NCBI GenBank assembly: GCA_910580045.1
Contig: CAJTXF010000015.1
Location: 1-43,146, forward strand
Reading direction: 5' to 3'
Length of the DNA stretch: 43,146 nucleotides
From: an uncultured Eubacteriales bacterium
GTDB taxonomy: Bacteria > Bacillota > Clostridia > Oscillospirales > Acutalibacteraceae
The translations under genes were made by a program, and so were the position numbers. A model generated the notes under the pieces. It worked only from the letters and a program-made list of their open reading frames with translations, was not told the origin of the DNA and searched no databases. Below are positions 16,255 to 24,252 of this stretch, piece by piece (the stretch's first letter is position 1; each line of letters begins with the position of its first letter).

Positions 16255-17172
16255 TTACCAAAGGCTGCGGTGGACCAACTTCCTGCTGGCCAGGTTGGAG
16301 AAGAACACCAGCGTGAAGGACACCACCGAGTTGAACAGCCCAGCTGCCGCCGCAAAGCTGTAGCGCATATTGCCCAGGCCCATGCGGTAGATATAGGTGC
16401 CGATTACGTCCCCGGTCTCGTAAACCGTGGGGTTGTACATGGCCATAATCTGCTCCACATTGCCGTCCATCACTGTGCCCACCCGCAGAAGGAGCATCAT
16501 CACAATTGTGGGCACAATACCCGGCAGGGTGATGTACAGCATCTGTTTCAGCTTTCCCGCCCCGTCCATCACCGCTGCCTCGTACAGGGCCGGGTCAATG
16601 GCGCTGATGGCCGCCAGGTACACAATGGCACTGTACCCGGCCTCCTTCCAGATGGCGCTGAGCACCACAATGGGCTGGAACTTAGAGGCGTCCATCAAGA
16701 AGTTTACAGGCTTGCAGCCCACCAGGCCCAGCATCCGGTTCACTGCCCCTGTGCTGGAGAGCATGTCAAAGGCCAGGCCCGCCACCACCACCCAGGACAG
16801 GAAGTGGGGCATATAGACAATGGTCTGCACTGTGCGCTTATACCAGCTGCAGGTGATTTCGTTGAGCATCAGGGCCACCAGAATGGGCACAGGGAAAAAG
16901 AACAGGATTTTATACCAGCTGATGCACAGGGTGTTCCAAAGCACGCTGAGAAATTCCCTGGCCGAGAACAGCTCCTGGAAGTTTTTCAGGCCCACCATGG
17001 GGCTCTCAAAAAAACCGCCAAAGATGTCGTAGTCCTGAAAGGCCATCACCAGCCCGCCCATGGGCACGTATTTGAACAGGGCCAGCAGGCACATGGGCAC
17101 CAGCAGCATCAGGTATAAATCCCAGTCCCGGCGGATGGCCAGCCAGGTACGGTTGGGGTTGGGGGCTTTCAT
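16255..17172 (-). CDS. ABC sugar permease, LplB/YteP type
   Basis: 305 residues with six predicted helices and the EAA loop EAAVMDGAGKLKQM. The opening (DWDLYLMLLVPMCLLALFKY) and MPHFLSWVV are typical of LplB/YteP permeases for plant-derived or host-derived oligosaccharides. The ATG at 17172 is chosen over 17178 because AAGGAGG (17180-17186) is 7 nt away from the first but only 1 nt from the second. First gene of the operon, with a strong promoter 30 bp upstream; divergent from the FAD oxidoreductase. Confidence 0.93.
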   Translation of the reverse strand: MKAPNPNRTWLAIRRDWDLYLMLLVPMCLLALFKYVPMGGLVMAFQDYDIFGGFFESPMVGLKNFQELFSAREFLSVLWNTLCISWYKILFFFPVPILVALMLNEITCSWYKRTVQTIVYMPHFLSWVVVAGLAFDMLSSTGAVNRMLGLVGCKPVNFLMDASKFQPIVVLSAIWKEAGYSAIVYLAAISAIDPALYEAAVMDGAGKLKQMLYITLPGIVPTIVMMLLLRVGTVMDGNVEQIMAMYNPTVYETGDVIGTYIYRMGLGNMRYSFAAAAGLFNSVVSFTLVFFSNLASRKLVHRSLW

Positions 17173-17208
17173 ATCCATTCCTCCTTGTGTTTCGCAGCCT
17201 CTGCCTGT

Positions 17209-17237
17209 ATTATACCCGCTGGGGAGGAATCTGAAAA
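17209..17237 (-). promoter_or_regulatory. Promoter of the first importer operon
   Basis: Minus strand TTTTCA (17237-17232), 17-bp spacer, perfect TATAAT (17214-17209). The weak -35 fits a promoter that needs an activator; the response regulator gene 1.6 kb away is a candidate. Confidence 0.65.
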
Positions 17238-17390
17238 GGTGATAGATTTGCGGTTCTGTGGTGATAAAATTCAGCTTATCTCACAAAGCTCTGGAAAAAC
17301 CCAGCGGGAGCTGATAGAATGAGGGCAGAAAAAGCGGGGCCAAGGGGCTGCCGGAAGGTCAGCCCTCAGCCCCCCAAAAGGAGGAAACTT

Positions 17391-18737
17391 ATGGAAAACC
17401 GGAAATTTATCACGGAGCCGGCCCGGGATGTGAAAGTGTGCGGGCAGGTGGATTTGTGCGTGGTGGGCGGCAGCTGTACCGGGCTGTTCGCGGCGGTGCG
17501 GGCAGCCCGGCTGGGCCTCCGGGTCCTGGTGGTGGAGATGGACAACTGCCTGGGGGGCGTGGCCACATCCGGGCTGGTGAACGTGTGGCACAAGCTGACA
17601 GACGAGGACGAGCAGAAGCAGGTCATTGCCGGGCTGACCCAGGAGGTGCTGGACCGGCTGAACAAGGTGGGGGCTGTGGCAGTTTCTGACGACCCCAAGC
17701 GGCTGGCCCGGTACGAGCTGAACACCGAGGAGCTGAAAATCGAGCTGGACAGGCTGGCCGGGGAGCAGGGCATTGAGCTGTTCTTCCACACCCTGTACTG
17801 CGCCCCCATTCTGGACGGGGACAGGCTCACGGGCATTGTGGTGGAGAACAAGGACGGCCGCCAGGCCATTCTGGCAGACTTTTTCATTGATGCCTCTGGG
17901 GACGGGGATTTGGCCCGGGACGCGGGGCTGGCCTCCTTCCAGTATGCGCACATCCAGCCCCCCTCCCCCTGCTATCGGATGATTGGGGACGGGGAGGGCA
18001 TCTCCATCTCCCGGCTGATTCAGGAGCACGGGGCTGAGTTCGGCCTTCTGGACGACTGGGGCTGGGACTGCAGGGTTCCGGGCCTGCCCCAGGTCATGTT
18101 CCGGGCAGATACCCATGTGTTCGGCTGCGCCTGCCAGCGGGCCAAAGATTTGTCCCTGGCAGAGGTGGAGGGCCGCAGGCAGGTGCGGGCTGTGATGGAC
18201 ATTCTGCGCAAGTACGCTGGGGACAGGGATTTCCGGCTGATTTCCCTGTTCTCCCACCTGGGCATCCGGGACAGCGTGCACTATGAGAGCGTATACCAAA
18301 TCACCGGGGAGGAGCTGATGGCCGGGACTGCCTATCCGGACACTGTGGCCCAGGGCACCTATCCCATTGACGTGCACCACAGCGACAACGCGGGCATTAC
18401 CTACCGGTACCTGGGGGGCTATGAGTATGTGCACAACGACAGGTGCAGCCCGCCCCAGGTGAACCACTGGCGCACAGATGGGGACTATGCCCGGTACTAT
18501 CAGGTACCCTTCCGCACCCTGGTGCAGGACAAGGTGCGGAACCTGATTCCCGTGGGCCGGATGCTCAACGCGGATGCCAGCGCTTTTGGGGCTGTGCGGG
18601 TGATGGTGAACCTGAACCAGCTGGGCGAAGCGGCAGGCACAGCAGCCTACCTCTGCCTGCAAAGGGGCTGCCCTGTCTGGCAGGCAGAGGGCACAGAGGT
18701 CCGGCGGCTGCTGGCCCAGGGCGGCTCGGCACTATAA
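17391..18737 (+). CDS. FAD-dependent oxidoreductase
   Basis: 448 residues of the FAD_oxidored family. The N-terminal Rossmann site has VVGGSCTGLFAAVRAARLGL followed by a VVEMD acidic end. The mid part holds DFFIDASGDGDLAR, a typical second FAD-contact motif, and the C-terminus has IPVGRMLNADASAFGAVRV. No signal peptide or iron-sulfur motif is seen, so it is cytoplasmic. Relatives in gut bacteria sit in sugar loci and probably oxidise or isomerise a carbohydrate or polyol, but the substrate is unknown. AAAGGAGG precedes the ATG. It is divergent from the importer and followed by a two-component pair, so all are likely one regulon. Confidence 0.88.
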   Translation: MENRKFITEPARDVKVCGQVDLCVVGGSCTGLFAAVRAARLGLRVLVVEMDNCLGGVATSGLVNVWHKLTDEDEQKQVIAGLTQEVLDRLNKVGAVAVSDDPKRLARYELNTEELKIELDRLAGEQGIELFFHTLYCAPILDGDRLTGIVVENKDGRQAILADFFIDASGDGDLARDAGLASFQYAHIQPPSPCYRMIGDGEGISISRLIQEHGAEFGLLDDWGWDCRVPGLPQVMFRADTHVFGCACQRAKDLSLAEVEGRRQVRAVMDILRKYAGDRDFRLISLFSHLGIRDSVHYESVYQITGEELMAGTAYPDTVAQGTYPIDVHHSDNAGITYRYLGGYEYVHNDRCSPPQVNHWRTDGDYARYYQVPFRTLVQDKVRNLIPVGRMLNADASAFGAVRVMVNLNQLGEAAGTAAYLCLQRGCPVWQAEGTEVRRLLAQGGSAL

Positions 18738-18763
18738 GAAACAGAAAGGAGGCCCTGCTGCTT

Positions 18764-20398
18764 ATGAAGGTACTGGTAGCGGACGACGAACGGATTATCC
18801 GCCAGGCCATTCTCCATGTGATTGACTGGCAGGCCCTGGGCGTTACCCAGGTGCTGGAGGCCCGCAACGGCAGGGAAGCCCTGCGGGAGTTTGAGCGGCA
18901 CCGGCCGGAGATTCTTATTACAGACATCCGGATGCCCATGCTGGACGGCCTGGAGCTGGTGCAGGCTGCCCGGGAGCTGGACAGCCGGATTCAGGTGATT
19001 TATATCACTGGCTTTTCCGATGTGTCCTACCTGCGCGCAGCGGTAAGGAACGCGGCAGTGGACTACATCCTCAAGCCAGTGGACCCAGAGGAGCTGCTGG
19101 CCGCCCTGCGCACCTGCGTGGGCCGGGTGCAGGAGCAGAGCCGCTCTCAAGACCATTTGCGGGAGATGGAGCGCTACGCCCGGCTGAGCGCCCCTCTGCT
19201 GCGCAGGCAGCTGCTGGGCCGGGTGCTGTCCGGGGCCTATCCCAGCCGGGAGAGCATTTTGGAGAGCGCGGCCATGGTGGGCCTCTCTCTGGATTTGCAG
19301 GCCCCCTATCAGGCGGCAGTGTTCTCCTTCCGCCGGGCCGGGGAGGTGCCTCTGCCGGACATGCCTGGGGACATCCTCTGTGCAGGCATTGTGAACATTG
19401 CTGAAGAGCTTCTGGGAGAGCCGCCCCGGGGAGAGCAGGCCTTCCCGGGCGGCATCTGCCACCTGGGGGATTTGGACTTTGCCTGCCTGCTGCCTGGGGA
19501 TGAGCCGGAGGAAAACCTCCGGCTGCTGGGCAGAATCCGGGACCAGGTGCGGCGGTATCTGCGGCTGGATGCCTTTGGAGTGGCCGGGCCTGTAACAGAG
19601 GGCTTTTCAGGGATTCAGGAGTCCTTTGAGCTGGCCTATGGGGGCCTGCAGCGGCAGTTCCGGTTCTCCCCAGGGGCAGTGGTCTCCTATGAGGCCTGCG
19701 GCCCCCATAAAGAGCAGGCAGGCTGCGCGGTGGGGGAGGAGCGGCTGGAAAAGCTGTGTGCCTGTGTCTATGGAGGCGATTTGCAGGGTGCTGCCTGCCA
19801 GTGGGAGGGAATCTGGGAGGAGGGCGCGGCGGCCCTGTCCAGCGTGCGGGAGACGCGGAGCCTCTGCGTGCTGGTGTGCGGCCATGTGCTCCTGAACCAG
19901 GGCCGCCGGGTGGTGGCCCCAGAGGAGAACGCCCTGTTCGCGGGTTTTCTGACCCGGCTGGAAAGCGCCCGGTACAGCCGGGATTTCCGGGAGCAGGTGG
20001 AGAGCTTTTTTCAGGAGCTGGCCGGTATGCTCTCTTCCCGCCGGGTGCCCAGGCGCAGGCAGATTGTGGAGGAGGTGCAGAGGTATATTTTAGAGCATAT
20101 TGAGGAGAGCCTGACCATCCGGGACATTTCGGCCCAGGTGTTTTTGGCCCCCACCTATCTGTGTACCCTGTTCAAGGAGGAGACCGGGGGCACCATCAAT
20201 GGCTATCTCACCCGCCAGCGGATGCTCCACGCGGCCAGGCTGCTTGCCGCTGGGGAGCACCGGGTCTATGAGCTGGCCAGGCGGCTGGGGTATTCGGACG
20301 TGAAGTATTTCAGCAGCCTTTTTAAGCGGGAGCTGGGCCAGACTCCCTCCCGTTACGCGGGGGGCCTGCTGGAGGAGGGCGCGGATGAAAAGGAATAA
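18764..20398 (+). CDS. Response regulator, YesN type (REC plus AraC HTH)
   Basis: 544 residues. The receiver domain (1-125) has the acidic pair DDE, phospho-acceptor Asp54 in ITDIRMPMLDG and Lys in YILKPVD. A long middle region without a clear family follows. The C-terminus (about 440-540) is an AraC-type double helix-turn-helix (IRDISAQVFLAPTYLCTLFK; VYELARRLGYSDVKYFSSLF). The start at 18764 is set by AAAGGAGG 11 nt upstream and by the standard MKVLVADDE opening; a longer frame upstream overlaps the oxidoreductase and is not used. Likely target: the adjacent importer promoter. Its stop overlaps the kinase start by 14 bp. Confidence 0.95.
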   Translation: MKVLVADDERIIRQAILHVIDWQALGVTQVLEARNGREALREFERHRPEILITDIRMPMLDGLELVQAARELDSRIQVIYITGFSDVSYLRAAVRNAAVDYILKPVDPEELLAALRTCVGRVQEQSRSQDHLREMERYARLSAPLLRRQLLGRVLSGAYPSRESILESAAMVGLSLDLQAPYQAAVFSFRRAGEVPLPDMPGDILCAGIVNIAEELLGEPPRGEQAFPGGICHLGDLDFACLLPGDEPEENLRLLGRIRDQVRRYLRLDAFGVAGPVTEGFSGIQESFELAYGGLQRQFRFSPGAVVSYEACGPHKEQAGCAVGEERLEKLCACVYGGDLQGAACQWEGIWEEGAAALSSVRETRSLCVLVCGHVLLNQGRRVVAPEENALFAGFLTRLESARYSRDFREQVESFFQELAGMLSSRRVPRRRQIVEEVQRYILEHIEESLTIRDISAQVFLAPTYLCTLFKEETGGTINGYLTRQRMLHAARLLAAGEHRVYELARRLGYSDVKYFSSLFKRELGQTPSRYAGGLLEEGADEKE

Positions 20399-22127
20399 CC
20401 TGCGGGACATCCCCCTGCGCACCAAGCTGGTGCTCCAATACGCGGCGGTAATTACCGGCATTACAGTGGTCATGGCCGGATGCTTCTATATCTACTCAGC
20501 TGGGGCTGTACAGGCCAAGAACAACGACTTTTTCCGCAGTGTCACCCAGCAGACCGTCTCCAGCCTGAACAACTTGTTCATGGGGGTGGAGGACGGCAGC
20601 CGCCTGCTGCGCTTCCACGAGAGCATGAAGGGCATCCTGCGGCAAAGCCAGGAGCCGGAGTATGGCTTGGCAGAGCAGATAGGCGATTATGCTGTGCTCT
20701 CCCGGCTGCTCACGGAGAGCATCTGGAATGAGAACATCCGCTCCATCCACCTGTACTGCAACAATCCCGCTATCTACACCAAAGAGGGCGTGAGCCTGTA
20801 TCCCATTTCTGACGCCCAAGGGGAGCCCTGGTATCAGCCGGTCCGGGACCTGCAGGGGGTGCCCATGTGGTACGCTGGGCCGGATGGGGAAATCTTCTGT
20901 GTGTGCGCCCTGATGGACTGGTACGCCCAGGACGGTTTTCTGGGGGTGCTGCGCATTAACCTGGACACAGCCCAGCTGCTGCGGATGCTCCAATCTGTCA
21001 ACGAGACCAGCCAGGGGGAGACAGCCCTTATCACCCCAGGGGGCCAGTTGGTGCTGTGCTCTGGCCGGGATACGGAATTTTTAGAGGGCTACCTGGCCCA
21101 GGGGGTTCCCAAAGCCTCCTCTGAGGAAATCCTCTCCTCTGCCCGGCACCGGCGGAAGATTCTGGTGACCAAGCTAAGCAATGAGTGGAAGCTGGTCTCC
21201 ACTGTGTCTGAGGAGATTTTTGAGCCGGACAGGCTCTCCCTTGCCGCGGCCGCGGCGGGCCTGGCGGCAGGGGCCATGCTGCTGGGGGCAGTGTTTATCC
21301 ACTTCTCCGTCAAACGGCTGACAGACCGGATAGACTGCATGAGCCGCTTTATGGAGCGGGTGCAGATTCACTCCACCGAACGGCTGCGGGAGGAGGGCAG
21401 TGACGAGCTGACCTCTCTGCAGAGGAGCTTTAACCGGATGCTCACCGCTGTGCGGGAGTCTGCCCGGGCCACGGAGCTGGCCATCCACCAGAAGAACGAG
21501 GCGGACTACAATATCCTGCAGGAGCAAATCAACCCCCACTTTCTCTACAACTGCCTGGACTCCATCAACTGGATGGCCCTGGAGCGGGGCAGCAGGGAAA
21601 TCTCCCGCATGGCAAGGCTGCTGGGCAAGTTCTACCGGCTGAGCCTTTCCGGCGGGCGGCAGACAGTCAGCCTGGAAAACGAGGTGGAGCACTCCAAAAT
21701 CTATGTGGAGATTATGCAGATTCGATTTGACGGCCAGATACGGGTGTGCTATCAGGTGGAGGAGCAGGCCCTGGCTCTGCCGGTGCCCAAGCTGATTTTG
21801 CAGCCGCTGTTGGAAAACGCCATCCAGCACGGCATCTCCTGCCGGGAGAGCCAGGAGGGCGCTATCCGGGTGCGGGTGTTCACCCAGGATGGGTTTCTGG
21901 TTTTGGAGGTCACGGACACTGGCGCGGGCATGGAGCGGGAGGCATTGAGCGCGCTTTTGGCCTCTTTGGCCAGCCCCCAGGGCAAGATTGGTTATGGTAT
22001 GCGCAATGTGGACCGGCGGATACGCTTTGCCTTTGGGGAGGGCTCTGGCCTTTGGGTGCGCAGCATCCCCGGGCGGGGGACAAAGGTGGAGATTCGGTGC
22101 AGGCTGGCCCCAGGGGATAAAAAGTAA
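20385..22127 (+). CDS. Sensor histidine kinase, YesM type
   Basis: 580 residues. Helix 1 (about 15-45) and helix 2 (about 283-305) enclose an extracellular sensor of about 240 residues. A HAMP region and the YesM-type phospho-acceptor motif follow, with His385 in NPHFLYNCLDSINW. The C-terminal ATPase has LLENAIQHGI and DTGAGM. It overlaps its response regulator gene, which is upstream. Kinases of this type often respond to extracellular sugars, with or without help from a transporter binding protein. Confidence 0.95.
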   Translation: MKRNNLRDIPLRTKLVLQYAAVITGITVVMAGCFYIYSAGAVQAKNNDFFRSVTQQTVSSLNNLFMGVEDGSRLLRFHESMKGILRQSQEPEYGLAEQIGDYAVLSRLLTESIWNENIRSIHLYCNNPAIYTKEGVSLYPISDAQGEPWYQPVRDLQGVPMWYAGPDGEIFCVCALMDWYAQDGFLGVLRINLDTAQLLRMLQSVNETSQGETALITPGGQLVLCSGRDTEFLEGYLAQGVPKASSEEILSSARHRRKILVTKLSNEWKLVSTVSEEIFEPDRLSLAAAAAGLAAGAMLLGAVFIHFSVKRLTDRIDCMSRFMERVQIHSTERLREEGSDELTSLQRSFNRMLTAVRESARATELAIHQKNEADYNILQEQINPHFLYNCLDSINWMALERGSREISRMARLLGKFYRLSLSGGRQTVSLENEVEHSKIYVEIMQIRFDGQIRVCYQVEEQALALPVPKLILQPLLENAIQHGISCRESQEGAIRVRVFTQDGFLVLEVTDTGAGMEREALSALLASLASPQGKIGYGMRNVDRRIRFAFGEGSGLWVRSIPGRGTKVEIRCRLAPGDKK

Positions 22128-22129
22128 AG

Positions 22130-22165
22130 ACACAGAGGCCCGCCATGATTGGCGGGCCTCTGTGT
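22130..22165. terminator. Strong terminator after the two-component genes
   Basis: ACACAGAGGCCCGCC and GGCGGGCCTCTGTGT form a perfect 15-bp stem with a 6-nt loop. TTTGAT follows on the right; the left side reads CTTTACTTTTTATCC on the minus strand, so it may also stop the paralogue operon. Confidence 0.85.
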
Positions 22166-22199
22166 TTGATAAAATGATAAAACAGGCTGGCCATGCTCT

Positions 22200-22270
22200 C
22201 GCGGGCGGCAGGCGGTTACTCTGTCCCGTTTTCCTTCGCTTCTTCCGTCATCAGCTCCACCAGCCTGACA
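22200..22270 (-). pseudogene. Possible relic of a fifth paralogue (C-terminal end)
   Basis: On the minus strand a short frame reads RLVELMTEEAKENGTE, loosely like the LVDLGEEAHERFLTEE ends of the four genes upstream. The block is preceded by the same ACATCAAAATTTGATGTATCA spacer type found between copies. Too short to be sure. Confidence 0.25.
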
Positions 22271-22285
22271 TCAAAATTTGATGTA

Positions 22286-22738
22286 TCAATCGTTACCCGT
22301 CAAGAAGTTTGCGTGCGCCTCTTCCCCCAAATCCACCAGCGTCTGGAAGTGCCCGGTCGGGCCATAGTAAACCGTTGAGCCGCCGTCATTCCCTCTTCCT
22401 CGGATATAGCTTTCACCAAATTCTATGCTGACATTTTTCACGCCAACTGTAAAATCCAGGCAGTAGCTCCATCCACAAGCGGGCGGAATTTTCTCCGTTT
22501 CATCATATGTAAAATCGTTGAGCAGCTGAATTGCCTCATCAATCCGCTCCCTATCGGTTATTTCCATTGAGCCTCCGCCTCCGTGCCGGAAGGTGATGGA
22601 TTTCACCATCGCTGCGTTGAAATGGAAGGGGGGCGAGTCCTGCTTATCCACAAACCCGAAATAGAATACACTCACGCAAAGCAGGAGGATGATGCAGGTA
22701 AGAGGCCATCTGTCTCTTGTAAACCATTTTTTGCGCAT
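22286..22738 (-). CDS. Tandem small membrane-anchored protein, copy 1 (most diverged)
   Basis: 150 residues: one N-terminal membrane helix (about 12-30), then an extracellular domain. The core shared with the three upstream copies is SMEITDRERIDEAIQLLNDF (ends TYDET) and a YYGPTGHFQTLVDLGEEAH segment. This copy has a different N-terminus (MRKKWFTRDRWPL) and ends in LTGND. GGAGG is 5 nt before the ATG at 22738. It is the last gene of an operon that starts with a secreted cysteine peptidase. The family is not recognised with certainty; DUF5301-like small clostridial proteins look similar. It has no lipobox and no catalytic motif. Confidence 0.78.
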   Translation of the reverse strand: MRKKWFTRDRWPLTCIILLLCVSVFYFGFVDKQDSPPFHFNAAMVKSITFRHGGGGSMEITDRERIDEAIQLLNDFTYDETEKIPPACGWSYCLDFTVGVKNVSIEFGESYIRGRGNDGGSTVYYGPTGHFQTLVDLGEEAHANFLTGND

Positions 22739-22778
22739 AAGCACCTCCGGCGCTTATTGGGTATCAAAATTTGATGTA

Positions 22779-23240
22779 TCAATCGTTATCCGTCAAGAAG
22801 CGCTCGTGCGCCTCTTCCCCCAAGTCCACCAGCGTCTGGAAGTGCCCGGCTGGGCCATAGTAGACTACAGAGCCTCCACCTTCTCGCCCTAGACTGATAT
22901 AACTTGCGCCGAACCCGATTCTGAACACCTCGTCATCCTGCGCAACGGTCAGACTATAGCTCCAACCGCCCATTGGAGGGAGTTCTTCCGTTTCATCATA
23001 TGTAAAATCGTTGAGCAGCTGAATGGTCTGGTCAATCTGCTCCCTGTCGGTTATTTCCATCGAGCCTCCGTCCCCGCACCAAAGGGCGATGGATTCCACC
23101 GAGGAGGGCTCAAAGTGAAAGAGGGTGCGCTTTTGGTTTTGAAGGAGAAACACCGCGCAGGCAATGCAGAGAACCAGCACGACGGCCAGAAGGAGGGAGA
23201 GGGTTAACTTCTTCTTGCGGGGCCAGGTTTTGATGCTCAT
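22779..23240 (-). CDS. Tandem small membrane-anchored protein, copy 2
   Basis: 153 residues. N-terminus MSIKTWPRKKK then a membrane helix, then FHFEPSSVESIALWCGDGGS and the shared core EITDREQIDQ. The middle (ELPPMGGWSYSLTVAQDDEV) differs from its sisters. The C-terminal YYGPAGHFQTLVDLGEEAH is again nearly identical. GGGAGG precedes the ATG. The 40-bp spacer after its stop is echoed downstream of copy 1, which shows duplication of the gene with its flank. Confidence 0.8.
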   Translation of the reverse strand: MSIKTWPRKKKLTLSLLLAVVLVLCIACAVFLLQNQKRTLFHFEPSSVESIALWCGDGGSMEITDREQIDQTIQLLNDFTYDETEELPPMGGWSYSLTVAQDDEVFRIGFGASYISLGREGGGSVVYYGPAGHFQTLVDLGEEAHERFLTDND

Positions 23241-23264
23241 GATATACCTCCCGTTTGCCTGACA

Positions 23265-23732
23265 TCAATAGTATTCTTCCGTCAAGAAGCGCTCGTGTAC
23301 CTCTTTCCCCAAATCCACCAGCGTCTGGAAGTGCCCGGCTGGGCCAACGTAGAACGTAGAGCTAGCGTCTTCTCGCCATAGGCGGATATAACTTGCGCCG
23401 AACCCAATTTCGAACACCTCCTCACCATTCCCAAAGGTCAGCATATAGCTCCATCCACCGGCTGGAGGGGATTCCCCCGTTTCATCATATGTAAAATCGT
23501 TCAGCAACTGGATGATTTGCTCAATTTGCTTCCTATCAGTTATTTCCATTGAGCCTCCGTCCCCGCACCAAAGGGCGATGGATTCCACCGAGGAGGGCTC
23601 AAAGTGAAAGAGGGTGCGCTTTTGGTTTTGAAGAAAAAACACCACGCAGGCGGCGCAGAGGACCAACACAGCGGCCAGAAGGAGGGAGAGGACCATTATC
23701 TTCTTCTTGCGGGGCCAGGTTTTGATGCTCAT
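23265..23732 (-). CDS. Tandem small membrane-anchored protein, copy 3
   Basis: 155 residues, closest to copy 2 over the N-terminal half (WPRKKK, helix, FEPSSVESIALWCGDGG) but different after ETGESPPAGGWSYML. A single Cys follows GDGG-type residues as in copy 2. It lacks the YY of the GPAGHF motif (TFYVGPAGHF here). AAGGAGG precedes the ATG at 23732; a longer in-frame start at 23780 overlaps the previous gene and lacks a site. Confidence 0.8.
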   Translation of the reverse strand: MSIKTWPRKKKIMVLSLLLAAVLVLCAACVVFFLQNQKRTLFHFEPSSVESIALWCGDGGSMEITDRKQIEQIIQLLNDFTYDETGESPPAGGWSYMLTFGNGEEVFEIGFGASYIRLWREDASSTFYVGPAGHFQTLVDLGKEVHERFLTEEYY

Positions 23733-23779
23733 GATATGCCTCCTTGTCTGCGTGGTGTCAAAACTCCATCCATCAATCA

Positions 23780-24232
23780 CTATTCTTCCGTCAAGAAGCG
23801 CTCATGCGCCTCTTCCCCCAAATCCACCAGCATTTGGAAGTGCCCGGCTGGGCCATAGTAGACTACAGAGCCGCCGTCATTCCGCCTTTTGCGGATATAG
23901 TCTGTGTCAAACTCTATGTTGACTTTTTCCAAGCCATTCTGAAAGGTCAGACGATAGCTCCACCCACCGGCTGGAGGGTATTCCTCCGTTTCATCATATG
24001 TAAAATCGTTGAGCAGCTGAATGGCCTGGTCAATCTGCTCCCTGTCGGTTATTTCCATTGAGCCCCCGCTTCCATGCCAGAAGGTGATGGATTCCACCGA
24101 TGAGGGCTTAATATGAAAAAGAGTGCGCTTTTGGAGGAAAAACACCACGCAGGCAATGCAGAGAACCAGCACAGTGGTCAGAAGGACAGCAAGGGTTGTC
24201 TTTTTCTTGCGGGGCCAGGTTTTGATGTTCAT
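23780..24232 (-). CDS. Tandem small membrane-anchored protein, copy 4
   Basis: 150 residues: MNIKTWPRKKK, membrane helix, FHIKPSSVESITFWHGSGGS, core EITDREQIDQAIQLLNDF, variable part (GWSYRLTFQNGLEKVNIEF), end YYGPAGHFQMLVDLGEEAH. The FWHG/VNIEF features resemble copy 1 more than copies 2 and 3, so the array looks mosaic. It starts 20 bp after the peptidase stop, with AAGGAG as ribosome-binding site, so it is co-transcribed with the peptidase. Confidence 0.8.
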   Translation of the reverse strand: MNIKTWPRKKKTTLAVLLTTVLVLCIACVVFFLQKRTLFHIKPSSVESITFWHGSGGSMEITDREQIDQAIQLLNDFTYDETEEYPPAGGWSYRLTFQNGLEKVNIEFDTDYIRKRRNDGGSVVYYGPAGHFQMLVDLGEEAHERFLTEE

Positions 24233-24252
24233 AATATGGCTCCTTGTCTGTG

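Noticed and set aside
18443..18763. N-terminal extension of the response regulator
   Set aside because: It overlaps the oxidoreductase gene, and the receiver domain starts cleanly at 18764 after a good ribosome-binding site.
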